The position numbers and the translations under genes were made by a program. 60,573 nt of DNA from Beijerinckia sp. L45 (GTDB lineage: Bacteria > Pseudomonadota > Alphaproteobacteria > Rhizobiales > Beijerinckiaceae): assembly GCF_009765775.1 (NCBI RefSeq), contig NZ_LMUU01000158.1, forward strand, positions 1 to 60,573, given 5' to 3'. The notes under the pieces are model-generated. The model was given only the letters and a program-made list of their open reading frames with translations. It was not told where the DNA came from and searched no databases. Shown one piece after another: positions 53,520-60,573 of the stretch; positions within the stretch are counted from its first letter, which is position 1; each line of letters begins with the position of its first letter.

Positions 53520-53790
53520 GCGGAGGATCGGACCTGCCGGAGACGCGCCAACGTCCGTTTGCGAAGACGATGCTTGGTGGCGCGTCTTGATCGAGTACGG
53601 CGGGGCGCGCATCGTGCCTCGATGCGACGGGATGGCGTCACAGCCGGCGGGCCGTGACGCAGAGTGACGCGAAAATGGTGTTGATGCGCTCGCGGTTATG
53701 TGGCGGCCGGGACACACCAAGAAGGAGGCAAACGCGCCACTTCTCTTTTGAAGGCGTGCGATGGCTTACCGCTCGAATGAGGCCAGTTTC
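53520..53790. other. Intergenic stretch before repeat copy B
   Basis: 271 bp between the PRISE gene and the repeat. Short open frames on both strands have no recognisable product, and I see no hairpin, promoter or RNA gene. Together with the repeat it forms a 384-bp gene-free region. Confidence 0.45.
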
Positions 53791-53906
53791 TAGAGCATTT
53801 TCCACAAAAGGTGCAGACTTTTGTGATCGAGAAAATGCTCTAACTTTTTGAGAAGAGAGCGATTTCTTATCGCTTTGGTGATTCCACCAAAGCGGAAAGC
53901 GCTTTA
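53791..53906. repeat. MITE-like palindromic element, copy B
   Basis: Inverted ends TAGAGCATTTTCC and GGAAAGCGCTTTA. Two hairpins: TAGAGCATTTTC with GAAAATGCTCTA around CACAAAAG/CTTTTGTG on the left, and CGCTTTGGTG with CACCAAAGCG on the right. The core CTTTTTGAGAAG (53844-53855) lies between GCTCT and AGAGC. The element is the reverse complement of copy A apart from this core, which has the same plus-strand sequence in both. Its right end supplies the TAA stop of hemF (53904-53906). Confidence 0.8.
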
Positions 53907-54830
53907 AGGCCACCGCACCTCAGGCGGCAGCGACGACAGGATCGAGTCGACATTGCCGCCGGTCTTGAGGCCAAAGATCGTGCCGCGATCGTAGATCAGG
54001 TTGAACTCGACGTAGCGCCCGCGCCGCACGAGCTGCTCCTCGCGATCCGCCGGTGTCCACGCCGTCGCAACATTGCGGCGGACGAGATCCGCGTAGATCG
54101 TGTTGAAAGCCTTGCCGACCGCCTGGGTGAACGCGAGCAGGGGTGGAAACCCGTGGCCGGAGGACTCCGGCTCGAGATAGTCGTAAAAAATACCGCCGAC
54201 GCCGCGCGGCTCGTTGCGGTGTTTGAGGAAGAAATATTCTTCGCACCAGGCCTTGTAACGGGTGTAGTCGGCCACCGCAGGATGGGCGCCGCAGGCGGCC
54301 TTCATCGCCGCGTGGAACAGCAGGGTGTCGGGATCATCCTGGGTCCGCCGCCGGTCGAGCACGGGCGTGAGATCGGCGCCGCCGCCGAACCACGTCTTGC
54401 TGGTGGAGACGAACCGGGTGTTCATGTGGACGGCCGGGACGTTGGGGTTCCAGGGGTGGGCGATCACCGAGATGCCCGAGGCCCAGAAACGCGGGTCCGC
54501 CGCGGCGCCGGGGATCTGCTTGGCGAATTCGGGGGCGAAGGTCCCGTAAACCGTCGAACTGTGCACACCGGCCTTCTCGAAGACCCGGCCCTTGAGCATG
54601 CCCATGCGGCCGCCGCCGCCATCCTCGCCGTCATGGTTCGCGCGCTTCCAGGGCTTGACGCTGGCCTTGCCCGGCGCGAGATCGTCCCGCGTGAAAGGGC
54701 CGGTCGCCTCGGCCTCGAGGGCCTCGAAGCTCGCCAGAATATTCGTCTGCAGTGTCTCGAACCAGGCGCGCGCCTGGGCCTTGTGGTCTGCGAGCTGGTC
54801 CTTGTCCTCGACGACGTCGGATGCGGTCAT
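53904..54830 (-). CDS. hemF: Oxygen-dependent coproporphyrinogen III oxidase
   Basis: Oxidatively decarboxylates coproporphyrinogen III to protoporphyrinogen IX using O2. The 308-residue protein has the [12 protein letters not shown] motif, [14 protein letters not shown]-like His/Asn residues (seen as [16 protein letters not shown]), GGIFYDYLE and the Arg-rich [20 protein letters not shown]. The stop codon comes from the repeat element. The ATG overlaps the trmL stop (ATGA). It is the last gene of a four-gene run. Confidence 0.96.
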   Translation of the reverse strand: MTASDVVEDKDQLADHKAQARAWFETLQTNILASFEALEAEATGPFTRDDLAPGKASVKPWKRANHDGEDGGGGRMGMLKGRVFEKAGVHSSTVYGTFAPEFAKQIPGAAADPRFWASGISVIAHPWNPNVPAVHMNTRFVSTSKTWFGGGADLTPVLDRRRTQDDPDTLLFHAAMKAACGAHPAVADYTRYKAWCEEYFFLKHRNEPRGVGGIFYDYLEPESSGHGFPPLLAFTQAVGKAFNTIYADLVRRNVATAWTPADREEQLVRRGRYVEFNLIYDRGTIFGLKTGGNVDSILSSLPPEVRWP

Positions 54831-55354
54831 GCCGTTGCTCCGTTCCCTGTTGCATCCGCCAGAGCGATCTGGCGCAGCGCTTCACCCGTGACCATCGCAG
54901 CCGCGACCGCGACGTTGAGCGAGCGCAGCGGCGGCTGGATCGGGATCAGCACACGATGGTCCGCCGCGGCATGCACCGCATCCGGCACACCGGCCGACTC
55001 GCGCCCGACCAGCAGAATGTCGCCGGGACGAAAGGCGAATTGCGTATAGGCGACGGCGGCCTTTGTGGAAAGCAGGACGAGCCGCCGGCATGTGGTGGAA
55101 TCAACGATCTGCGCGGCGCGCCACGCCTCGAACGCGGCGAAGGACACGTGGCGGGCGATCGCCAGAGCGTCGAGATAGTCCATGCCGGCCCGGCGAAAAT
55201 GCCGATCGCTGACGGGAAACCCTGCGGGCTCGATGATTGCCGCGTCGACGCCGAGACAGGCGCACATCCGCAGCATCGTGCCGCAGTTCTGCGGGATGTC
55301 GGGCTGGTAGAGGGCGAGGGTGAGCGGGCGTTGCTGCGACTGCGGTTCGCTCAC
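54827..55354 (-). CDS. trmL: tRNA (cytidine(34)-2'-O)-methyltransferase
   Basis: SPOUT methyltransferase that modifies the wobble base of leucine tRNAs with SAM. The 175-residue protein shows [20 protein letters not shown], the SAM-binding knot motif [16 protein letters not shown] and [20 protein letters not shown]. It overlaps the antitoxin stop by four bases at its start and hemF by four at its end, an unusually tight link to a toxin-antitoxin pair. Confidence 0.94.
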   Translation of the reverse strand: MSEPQSQQRPLTLALYQPDIPQNCGTMLRMCACLGVDAAIIEPAGFPVSDRHFRRAGMDYLDALAIARHVSFAAFEAWRAAQIVDSTTCRRLVLLSTKAAVAYTQFAFRPGDILLVGRESAGVPDAVHAAADHRVLIPIQPPLRSLNVAVAAAMVTGEALRQIALADATGNGATA

Positions 55355-55689
55355 TGGAGGGCGCCGATGCCCGATCGGCGGATAATGTTGAGGAGCACGA
55401 GGGCCGGACCGCTCGGCCGTTTGGTCCCGCGCTCGAGCTGCGAGACATAACCGACCGTCAAGTTGAGGTAGCGGGCGAACACCGCCTGACTCATGTTGGC
55501 GGTCTCCCGCAAGCTGCGGATATCCTCGCCGGACAGCGGTGCGACCAGCGGCTCGGCCGTCGTCGCCGATTGGCGCAACGTTATCTTAGCGAAGGCCTCG
55601 TCGTCCATGACTCCACTGGCGTGCATATCCTTTGCGGTCTCGATCAATTCGGATCTCAGCCGCGACGAATGTGTCGCTTTGTCATTCAT
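55351..55689 (-). CDS. XRE-family antitoxin (HigA/NadS-like)
   Basis: A 112-residue protein with a C-terminal helix-turn-helix: DIRSLRETANMSQAVFARYL, LTVGYVSQLERGTKRPSGPA. The N-terminal half is charged and probably neutralises the toxin. The toxin gene is upstream with only three bases between, the reverse order typical of HigBA-type systems. The stop overlaps the trmL start in ATGA. Confidence 0.88.
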   Translation of the reverse strand: MNDKATHSSRLRSELIETAKDMHASGVMDDEAFAKITLRQSATTAEPLVAPLSGEDIRSLRETANMSQAVFARYLNLTVGYVSQLERGTKRPSGPALVLLNIIRRSGIGALQ

Positions 55690-55692
55690 GAC

Positions 55693-56067
55693 TCACCCCG
55701 CATGACTTACCTCGATCAAAAGTCCGTCCGATACAGCCCGCGCGATCTGCTTTGCATCCGCTGACAGCCAGGATCCGGCGATATCGCGCGCGAGCGCCAA
55801 GTCTTCGGTGTCGATGTTGTCGCGTTCGCTCTTCGCAAAGCCGAAAAGAAATATGGTCCGGTCTCCGGCGCGAAAAGCGAGCAGCATACGATAGCCGCCA
55901 CGACGTCCCTGGCCCGTCCGCGCAACGCGTTGCTTGATAAGACCGCCGCCAAGGTCGGCGTCGATCAAGCCTTTGCCTGCGCGATTGGCGGCTTCGATCA
56001 GGCTCGTATCCGCCAATCCTTCCCGACGCACGAAGCGAGCGAACGCCTTGGTTTTGAAAACGCGCAA
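55693..56067 (-). CDS. RelE/HigB-type toxin (COG4737-like)
   Basis: A 124-residue RelE-fold protein: VFKTKAFARFVRREGLADTS, GGLIKQRVARTGQGRRGGYR and MLLAFRAGDRTIFLFGFAKS, followed by ERDNIDTEDLALARDIA. The Arg/Lys pattern around GRRGGYR is as in active mRNA-cleaving or gyrase-independent RelE relatives. Start appears to be TTG at 56067 and lacks a strong ribosome-binding site, so its rate of translation may be low. The frame is intact. Confidence 0.85.
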   Translation of the reverse strand: MRVFKTKAFARFVRREGLADTSLIEAANRAGKGLIDADLGGGLIKQRVARTGQGRRGGYRMLLAFRAGDRTIFLFGFAKSERDNIDTEDLALARDIAGSWLSADAKQIARAVSDGLLIEVSHAG

Positions 56068-56210
56068 GATGTCACCATCGTTCTGTGAACTATAGCACAG
56101 CTTGTCTATTCCTGCGAAACGACGTCCCGCTCCGTGGATTGCCGGTGGCGTTAGACCCCTATATCAGCGCGACTGCTGTCCGGGTTTCATCCGCCTGATC
56201 GGCGCATTTC

Positions 56211-57173
56211 ATGGAGCGTACGTTGGCCGACATCGTCATTTCCGAATTCATCGACGAAACGGCGCTCGTTGCGTTCGAAGGCCGATATTCGGTTCTCTAC
56301 GATCCCACGCTGGTCGACGCGCCGGATCGGCTTCGCGTGGCGGTCCGTGATTGCAGGGGGATGATCGTGCGTAACGTTCTTCAGGTGCGCGGGGCGCTTC
56401 TCGATGCCGCCCGCGCCCTCCAGGTGATCGGACGTCATGGCGTCGGCCTCGACAACATCGACCTTGAGGCGTGCAAGGCCCGCGGCATTACCGTCTGCCC
56501 CGCAACGGGCGCCAACGATGTTTCGGTCGCGGAATATGTGATCGCCACGACGATGCTGCTGTCGCGTCGGGCCTTCGGCGGCACCGCCGCACTGATCGCG
56601 GGAACCTGGCCGCGCCAGGCGCTGATCGGCGGCGAGGTGGCCGGCAAGTGCCTGGGCCTCGTCGGCTTCGGCAACATCGGTCGGGAAACCGCACGACGGG
56701 CCCAGGCGCTCGGCATGCACGTCATCGCCGCCGATCCGCATGTGCCGATCGGCGATCCCGTCTGGACCGCGACCGGTGTCCGGCCGCTGTCGTTGTCCAG
56801 CGTCCTCGCCAGGGCGGACGTCGTCAGCCTTCACGTCCCGCTGATGGACGGAACGGCCAATCTCATCGACGCCGAAGCGCTCGGCCTGATGAAATCCGGC
56901 GCGATCCTCATCAACACCGCCCGCGGCGGCATCGTCGACGAAGCGGCTCTGATCGCCGCCCTGCGCTCCGGGGCCTTGGGGGGCGCCGCACTCGACGTCT
57001 TTGCCGACGAACCGCTGACCGCCGACACGGGCGCACCGTTCAAGGACGTCCCGAACCTCGTCCTGACGCCGCACATCGCCGGCCTCACCGAAGAATCCAA
57101 CAAACGTGTCGCGGCAGTCACCGTCGCCAACGTCATTCGGATTCTCGACGCGAAAACAGTATTCGCCGGGTAA
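56211..57173 (+). CDS. D-2-hydroxyacid dehydrogenase (phosphoglycerate/sulfolactate-type)
   Basis: A 320-residue NAD-dependent dehydrogenase with GRHGVGLDNIDLEACKARGI, the Rossmann motif LGLVGFGNIGRETARRAQAL, the catalytic Arg and Glu in INTARGGIVDEAAL and DVFADEPL, and the His in LTPHIAGLTEES. No ACT domain is present. Relatives include D-3-phosphoglycerate and (S)-sulfolactate dehydrogenases, so the substrate stays open. It is 233 bp upstream of the petABC genes, same strand, without evident linkage. Confidence 0.85.
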   Translation: MERTLADIVISEFIDETALVAFEGRYSVLYDPTLVDAPDRLRVAVRDCRGMIVRNVLQVRGALLDAARALQVIGRHGVGLDNIDLEACKARGITVCPATGANDVSVAEYVIATTMLLSRRAFGGTAALIAGTWPRQALIGGEVAGKCLGLVGFGNIGRETARRAQALGMHVIAADPHVPIGDPVWTATGVRPLSLSSVLARADVVSLHVPLMDGTANLIDAEALGLMKSGAILINTARGGIVDEAALIAALRSGALGGAALDVFADEPLTADTGAPFKDVPNLVLTPHIAGLTEESNKRVAAVTVANVIRILDAKTVFAG

Positions 57174-57406
57174 GGCCATTCGACCAATGGCGGATACGAC
57201 GAAATTGTTTAGAAGAAGGTTCGACAAGCGTCAGCTTGGCATGAGGGGATGCTGCATTGCGGTATGCGGCGGCAGAAGATCGTGGGCGCTTCCTCTTTCG
57301 AAAAGCGGGAGTGACCCGGGGTCGCATTGCCGTGGCATGAGTGTTGCCGTTATCTCAAGATGTCCGGGACGGACGCGTAAGCAAGCCTTTGCATAAAGGA
57401 CCTGCC

Positions 57407-57925
57407 GTGGCTGAGATAATACTCGACGATCCAAACCGCCGGGATTTCCTCTATATAGCGACGGGCGCCGTCGGGGCGGTCCTTGTCGGAGGCGCGGTCT
57501 GGCCGCTGATCAACCAGATGGAGCCCGACGCCTCGACGCTGGCCCAGGCGACCACGGAGGTCGACATCGGCGGCATCGCCGAAGGCCAGATCGTCACCAT
57601 CAAATGGCAGGGCAAGCCGGTCTTCGTGCGCCACCGCACGGCAAAGGAGATCGCCGACGCCCGCGCTGCACCGATGAGCGCGCTCAAGGACCCTGCAACA
57701 GACGAGTCACGTGCGCAAAAGCCGGAATGGCTGATCGTCGTTGGCATCTGCACCCATCTCGGCTGCGTGCCGCTCGGACATCAGGGGCCGTTCGAGGGCT
57801 GGTTCTGCCCGTGCCACGGCTCCGTCTATGACACCGCGGGTCGCATCCGGCAGGGGCCGGCGCCCAAAAACCTCGTGCTGCCGCCCTACAAGTACGTCTC
57901 GGATACCAAAGTCCAGATCGGTTGA
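57407..57925 (+). CDS. petA: Rieske iron-sulfur subunit of cytochrome bc1
   Basis: The 2Fe-2S subunit of ubiquinol-cytochrome c reductase. 172 residues: N-terminal twin-Arg segment ([20 protein letters not shown]) that serves as Tat signal and membrane anchor, and the cluster motifs CTHLGC and CPCHGS with the usual supporting disulfide Cys. GTG 57407 is preferred, with AAAGGA seven bases upstream; an in-frame start 22 codons earlier is not conserved. Confidence 0.96.
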   Translation: MAEIILDDPNRRDFLYIATGAVGAVLVGGAVWPLINQMEPDASTLAQATTEVDIGGIAEGQIVTIKWQGKPVFVRHRTAKEIADARAAPMSALKDPATDESRAQKPEWLIVVGICTHLGCVPLGHQGPFEGWFCPCHGSVYDTAGRIRQGPAPKNLVLPPYKYVSDTKVQIG

Positions 57926-57981
57926 GATACCCGCGGGTTTGCCCGCTCTCGGGCGCCCTGCCTTTTGAAAGACCTTGATCC

Positions 57982-59262
57982 ATGAGCGGACCGTCGACCT
58001 ACGTCCCCAAGAGTGCAGCCGCCAGATGGCTGGAAACCCGGCTTCCGATCCTCGGCCTGGTGCATTCCTCGTTCATCGCGTTTCCGAACCCGCGCAACCT
58101 GAACTATTTTTGGACTTTTGGCGGCATCCTCGCCTTCATGCTGGTGGCGCAGATTGCGACCGGCGTGACGCTCGCCATGCACTACACCCCGGAATCGACG
58201 CTGGCCTTCTCCTCGGTCGAGCACATCATGCGCGATGTGAATTACGGCTGGCTGCTGCGTTACGTCCACGCCAACGGCGCGTCGATGTTCTTCATTGCCG
58301 TCTACATCCATATTTTCCGCGGCATCTATTACGGCTCCTACAAGGCTCCCCGCGAAGTGCTGTGGCTGCTCGGTATCGTCATTTACCTCCTGATGATGGC
58401 AACCGGCTTCATGGGCTACGTCCTGCCCTGGGGCCAGATGAGCGGGTGGGGCGCCACCGTCATCACCAGCCTGTTCTCGGCCATCCCGTTCGTCGGCAAC
58501 GCAGTGACGCAATGGCTATGGGGCGGTTTCGCCGTCGACAACGCGACGCTCAACCGCTTCTTCTCGCTGCATTACCTGCTGCCGTTCATGATCGCCGGCG
58601 TGGTCGTGCTGCACATCTGGGCGCTGCATGTTCCCGGTTCCAACAATCCCGCCGGCATCGAGCCGAAGAGCAGTAAGGACACACTGCCCTTCCACCCCTA
58701 TTTCACCGTGAAGGACGGGTTTTCCCTCGTCTGCTTCCTGGTGTTCTACGCCTGGTTCGTGTTCTTCATCCCGAACTATCTCAACCACGCCGACAACTAC
58801 ATCGAGTTCAATCCGCTGGTGACGCCGGCGCATATCGTGCCCGAATGGTATTATTTGCCGTTCTACGCGATCCTGCGTTCGATCCCCGACAAGCTCGGCG
58901 GCGTCATCGCGATGTTTTCGGCGATCGTTCTGCTGGCTTTTCTTCCCTGGCTCGACACGTCGCGGATCAAGTCGGCGAACTACCGGCCGCTTTATCGCAT
59001 CGCGTTCTGGTTCTTCGTGCTGGACGCAATTCTGCTCGGCTTCATCGGGTCGCAGCCGCCGGAAGGCGGCTATGTCATCGCGGGTCAGCTGCTGACCGCC
59101 TACTATTTCATCCATCTCCTGGTGATCGTGCCGCTGCTCGGGCTGTTCGAGACGCCGCGGCCTTTGCCGGCCTCGATCGCCGACGCCGTGCTCGGCCATG
59201 GCCATGGCTCGGCTGCCGCCATGTCGGCGCGAGCGACCTCCGCGCCGAACACGAGAGGTTGA
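57982..59262 (+). CDS. petB: Cytochrome b subunit of cytochrome bc1
   Basis: A 426-residue integral membrane protein that carries both b hemes and the quinol sites. Visible are the heme His pairs ([12 protein letters not shown] and [14 protein letters not shown]), the Qo motif [14 protein letters not shown] and eight membrane helices. The end has a short tail ([14 protein letters not shown]). It is not fused to cytochrome c1, unlike in Bradyrhizobium, and the c1 gene starts three bases after the stop. Confidence 0.97.
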   Translation: MSGPSTYVPKSAAARWLETRLPILGLVHSSFIAFPNPRNLNYFWTFGGILAFMLVAQIATGVTLAMHYTPESTLAFSSVEHIMRDVNYGWLLRYVHANGASMFFIAVYIHIFRGIYYGSYKAPREVLWLLGIVIYLLMMATGFMGYVLPWGQMSGWGATVITSLFSAIPFVGNAVTQWLWGGFAVDNATLNRFFSLHYLLPFMIAGVVVLHIWALHVPGSNNPAGIEPKSSKDTLPFHPYFTVKDGFSLVCFLVFYAWFVFFIPNYLNHADNYIEFNPLVTPAHIVPEWYYLPFYAILRSIPDKLGGVIAMFSAIVLLAFLPWLDTSRIKSANYRPLYRIAFWFFVLDAILLGFIGSQPPEGGYVIAGQLLTAYYFIHLLVIVPLLGLFETPRPLPASIADAVLGHGHGSAAAMSARATSAPNTRG

Positions 59263-59264
59263 GA

Positions 59265-60251
59265 ATGCGCAAGCTGACGCTGACACGACCCGCGCTGCTT
59301 TCGACCTGCGCGAGCGCACTCCTTGGCCTTGCCTTGCTCCAGAGCCAGGCTTTCGCCCAGGCGCCGGCCGCAGGTCAGACGCCAGGCAAGGAAGCGCCGG
59401 CGGCCGAAAGCCCCGCCGCACCCAAGGCGGAGACCAACGCCGAGGGGCATACGCCGCAGGGCGCCAATGGCGCCCCCGCGACCCAGAAAGCCGAGGAAGA
59501 CACCACGCCGCCGCCGGTGGCCTGGAGTTTTACCGGTCTCTTCGGCCATTTCGACACCGCGCAGCTGCAGCGCGGCTTCAAGATCTACAAGGAGGTCTGC
59601 TCGAATTGCCACGCGATGAAATACGTGGCGTTCCGCAATCTCGCCGACCCCGGCGGCCCGGAATTCAGCGAGTCCCAGGTCAAGGCGCTGGCGGCGAGCT
59701 ATCAGATCCACGACGGACCTAATGACACTGGCGAGATGTTCGACCGGCCGGGACGGCCTTCGGATTATTTCCCATGGGCCTTTCCCAACGCCGCGGCGGC
59801 GCGTGCGGCGCTGGGCGGCCTTCCGCCCGACATGTCGGTGCTCGCCAAGGCGCGCTCATGGGAACGTGGCTTCCCACAATTCATCTTCGATGCCTTCACC
59901 CAGTCGGAGGAAGCGGAGGGGCCGACCTACATCCACGCGATCCTCAACGGCTACACGCACCCGGACGATCCGAACTGGAACCTCTATATGCCGGGCCACA
60001 AGATCGCGATGGCCAAGCCGCTGTCGGATGGGCAGGTCGAGTACACCGACGGGTCACCCCAGACGGTGGCGCAATATTCCCAGGACGTCGCGGCTTTCCT
60101 GATGTGGGTGGCGGAGCCGAAGCTGGAGGAGCGCAAGGCGACGGGCTTCCGGGTGGTGATCATCCTGGCGGTTTTCGCGGGTCTGCTGTTCTTCATCAAA
60201 AGACGGATCTGGGCCCGCGTCGGCGGCGACGTGGTGGTGGGCGCGCCCTGA
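59265..60251 (+). CDS. petC: Cytochrome c1
   Basis: A 328-residue membrane-anchored c-type cytochrome. Signal peptide (LLSTCASALLGLALLQSQAF), then an unusually long Ala/Pro/Glu-rich linker of about 55 residues before the core. Heme site CSNCH in KEVCSNCHAMKYVAF, sixth ligand Met in GHKIAMAKPL, C-terminal anchor VVIILAVFAGLLFFIKRRIW. Two bases separate it from petB. The linker has no ligand motif and is probably a flexible tether. Confidence 0.96.
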   Translation: MRKLTLTRPALLSTCASALLGLALLQSQAFAQAPAAGQTPGKEAPAAESPAAPKAETNAEGHTPQGANGAPATQKAEEDTTPPPVAWSFTGLFGHFDTAQLQRGFKIYKEVCSNCHAMKYVAFRNLADPGGPEFSESQVKALAASYQIHDGPNDTGEMFDRPGRPSDYFPWAFPNAAAARAALGGLPPDMSVLAKARSWERGFPQFIFDAFTQSEEAEGPTYIHAILNGYTHPDDPNWNLYMPGHKIAMAKPLSDGQVEYTDGSPQTVAQYSQDVAAFLMWVAEPKLEERKATGFRVVIILAVFAGLLFFIKRRIWARVGGDVVVGAP

Positions 60252-60265
60252 AGCTAAGCGGTTGC

Positions 60266-60281
60266 GCGGTCGCGGGACCGC
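60266..60281. terminator. Hairpin after petC
   Basis: GCGGTC and GACCGC arms around GCGG, 15 bp after the petC stop, without T-run. Candidate end of the pet operon. Confidence 0.4.
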
Positions 60282-60334
60282 CGTGGCTCTATGCGGCGCC
60301 GTTTCCGATGGGCCGCCGGGCGAAACTGGATGAA

Positions 60335-60358
60335 TTCGAGGCGTTTCGCTGCCTCGAA
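60335..60358. repeat. Inverted repeat between petC and the right-edge promoter
   Basis: TTCGAGGC (60335-60342) and GCCTCGAA (60351-60358) are perfect 8-bp arms with an 8-nt loop. Possible terminator or insulating element before the promoter. Confidence 0.45.
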
Positions 60359-60519
60359 ACGATTCATTTGACCCTGCGGAAGCAGGGATTCGCCGAAAAA
60401 CCCGCCACCTGGGCTCGGCCCGCGGCTTGGCCGGTCTTGGTTCCGTGTGTGGCGATCCGTCATTATCGGAGCATTATCAATCGTTTCCGAGATCGTGTGA
60501 CGGATTTAAAAATGTCGTG

Positions 60520-60549
60520 TTGACAGTCCCGGGTGGCTCCCCCTATACA
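60520..60549 (+). promoter_or_regulatory. Strong sigma-70-type promoter, probably for an rRNA operon outside the window
   Basis: TTGACA at 60520-60525 is a perfect -35 and TATACA at 60544-60549 is a near-perfect -10, 18 bases apart with a GC-rich spacer (GTCCCGGGTGGCTCCCCC). This style recalls alphaproteobacterial rrn promoters, but the transcribed gene is not visible. Confidence 0.6.
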
Positions 60550-60573
60550 ACGGACATCGGCGGCGCCGGTGCC

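Larger units (their letters stand above)
60252..60573. other. Intergenic region after petC, upstream of an unseen downstream gene
   Basis: 322 bp with no convincing gene. It holds a hairpin GCGGTC/GACCGC at 60266-60281, an 8-bp inverted repeat at 60335-60358, and a strong promoter at the right edge. Open frames on either strand look spurious. Confidence 0.5.

Noticed and set aside
53638-53913. 91-codon minus-strand frame running through repeat copy B
   Set aside because: Most of it is translated from the repeat; no family likeness, and the strand is occupied by the hemF end.
60254-60463. Short minus-strand frame after petC
   Set aside because: Low-complexity product, no ribosome-binding site, and covers the hairpins.

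Overview
The window reads as a chromosomal segment of a high-GC alphaproteobacterium of the Rhizobiales/Hyphomicrobiales type. The signs are a GapR (DUF2312) gene close to pyk, DUF1036 and an N-formylglutamate amidohydrolase, a cysteine-free bL36, an LsrB/VtlR-like LysR regulator beside trxB, DUF992 and DUF2937 proteins, an HWE histidine kinase and two EcfG-type promoters. The family is not determined; no methanotrophy, nodulation or phage genes are present, and I saw no tRNA, rRNA or CRISPR array.

Layout. 1-855 is the C-terminal end of a copper-type P1B ATPase. 852-8029 (minus) is a pentose-phosphate block, tkt, gnd, zwf, two tandem Cof-type HAD phosphatases and pgl, tightly packed from gnd onward. 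8198-15513 holds an HWE sensor kinase divergent from an RND efflux pair whose permease gene overlaps a lytic transglycosylase gene. 15571-25256 has a GH15 glucanase, a small stress-type membrane protein behind an EcfG-like promoter, an NirA/CysI-like siroheme reductase with an unusual Fe-S/FAD partner, rpmJ, a TPR protein, a BrnA antitoxin remnant and secreted proteins. 25388-30598 has pyk, DUF1036, the amidohydrolase, a DUF433/DUF5615 toxin-antitoxin pair, gapR and an old yellow enzyme. 30706-34397 has a beta-barrel outer-membrane protein with galU and galE. 34468-35030 is a ParD/ParE locus with a frameshifted toxin. 35040-43620 has hemH, a 5'-nucleotidase, a divergent PaaK-like ligase coupled to thiD, DUF2937 behind a second EcfG-like promoter, a WD40 protein with a His-rich CobW GTPase, and Sco. 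43643-45952 is mtnP-apt with an orphan solute-binding protein. 46265-51447 has a hybrid histidine kinase, the LysR regulator, trxB and DUF992. 51584-53519 has GtrA and an HxlR regulator divergent from a PRISE-type reductase. 53904-56067 is a four-gene cluster, toxin, antitoxin, trmL and hemF, close-packed or overlapping. 56211-60251 has a hydroxyacid dehydrogenase and petABC. The window ends in a near-consensus promoter that looks like that of an rRNA operon.

How it works together. Most of the window is housekeeping: NADPH production (zwf, gnd, tkt), sugar nucleotides (galU, galE), heme and respiration (hemH, hemF, petABC, sco), purine and methylthioadenosine salvage (mtnP, apt) and thiol redox control (trxB with its LysR neighbour). 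Laid over this is an accessory layer: four toxin-antitoxin loci in different states of decay, and two copies of a roughly 116-bp MITE-like palindromic element that abut, and supply the stop codons of, pyk and hemF. In these two copies a 12-nt core is inverted relative to the arms.

The most promising leads are the tandem HAD phosphatases in the pentose-phosphate operon, the inverted-core repeat, the flavodoxin-less Fe-S/FAD reductase subunit sharing an N-terminal motif with its partner, the EcfG-type promoters, and the PaaK-like protein that lacks core adenylation motifs yet is coupled to thiD.
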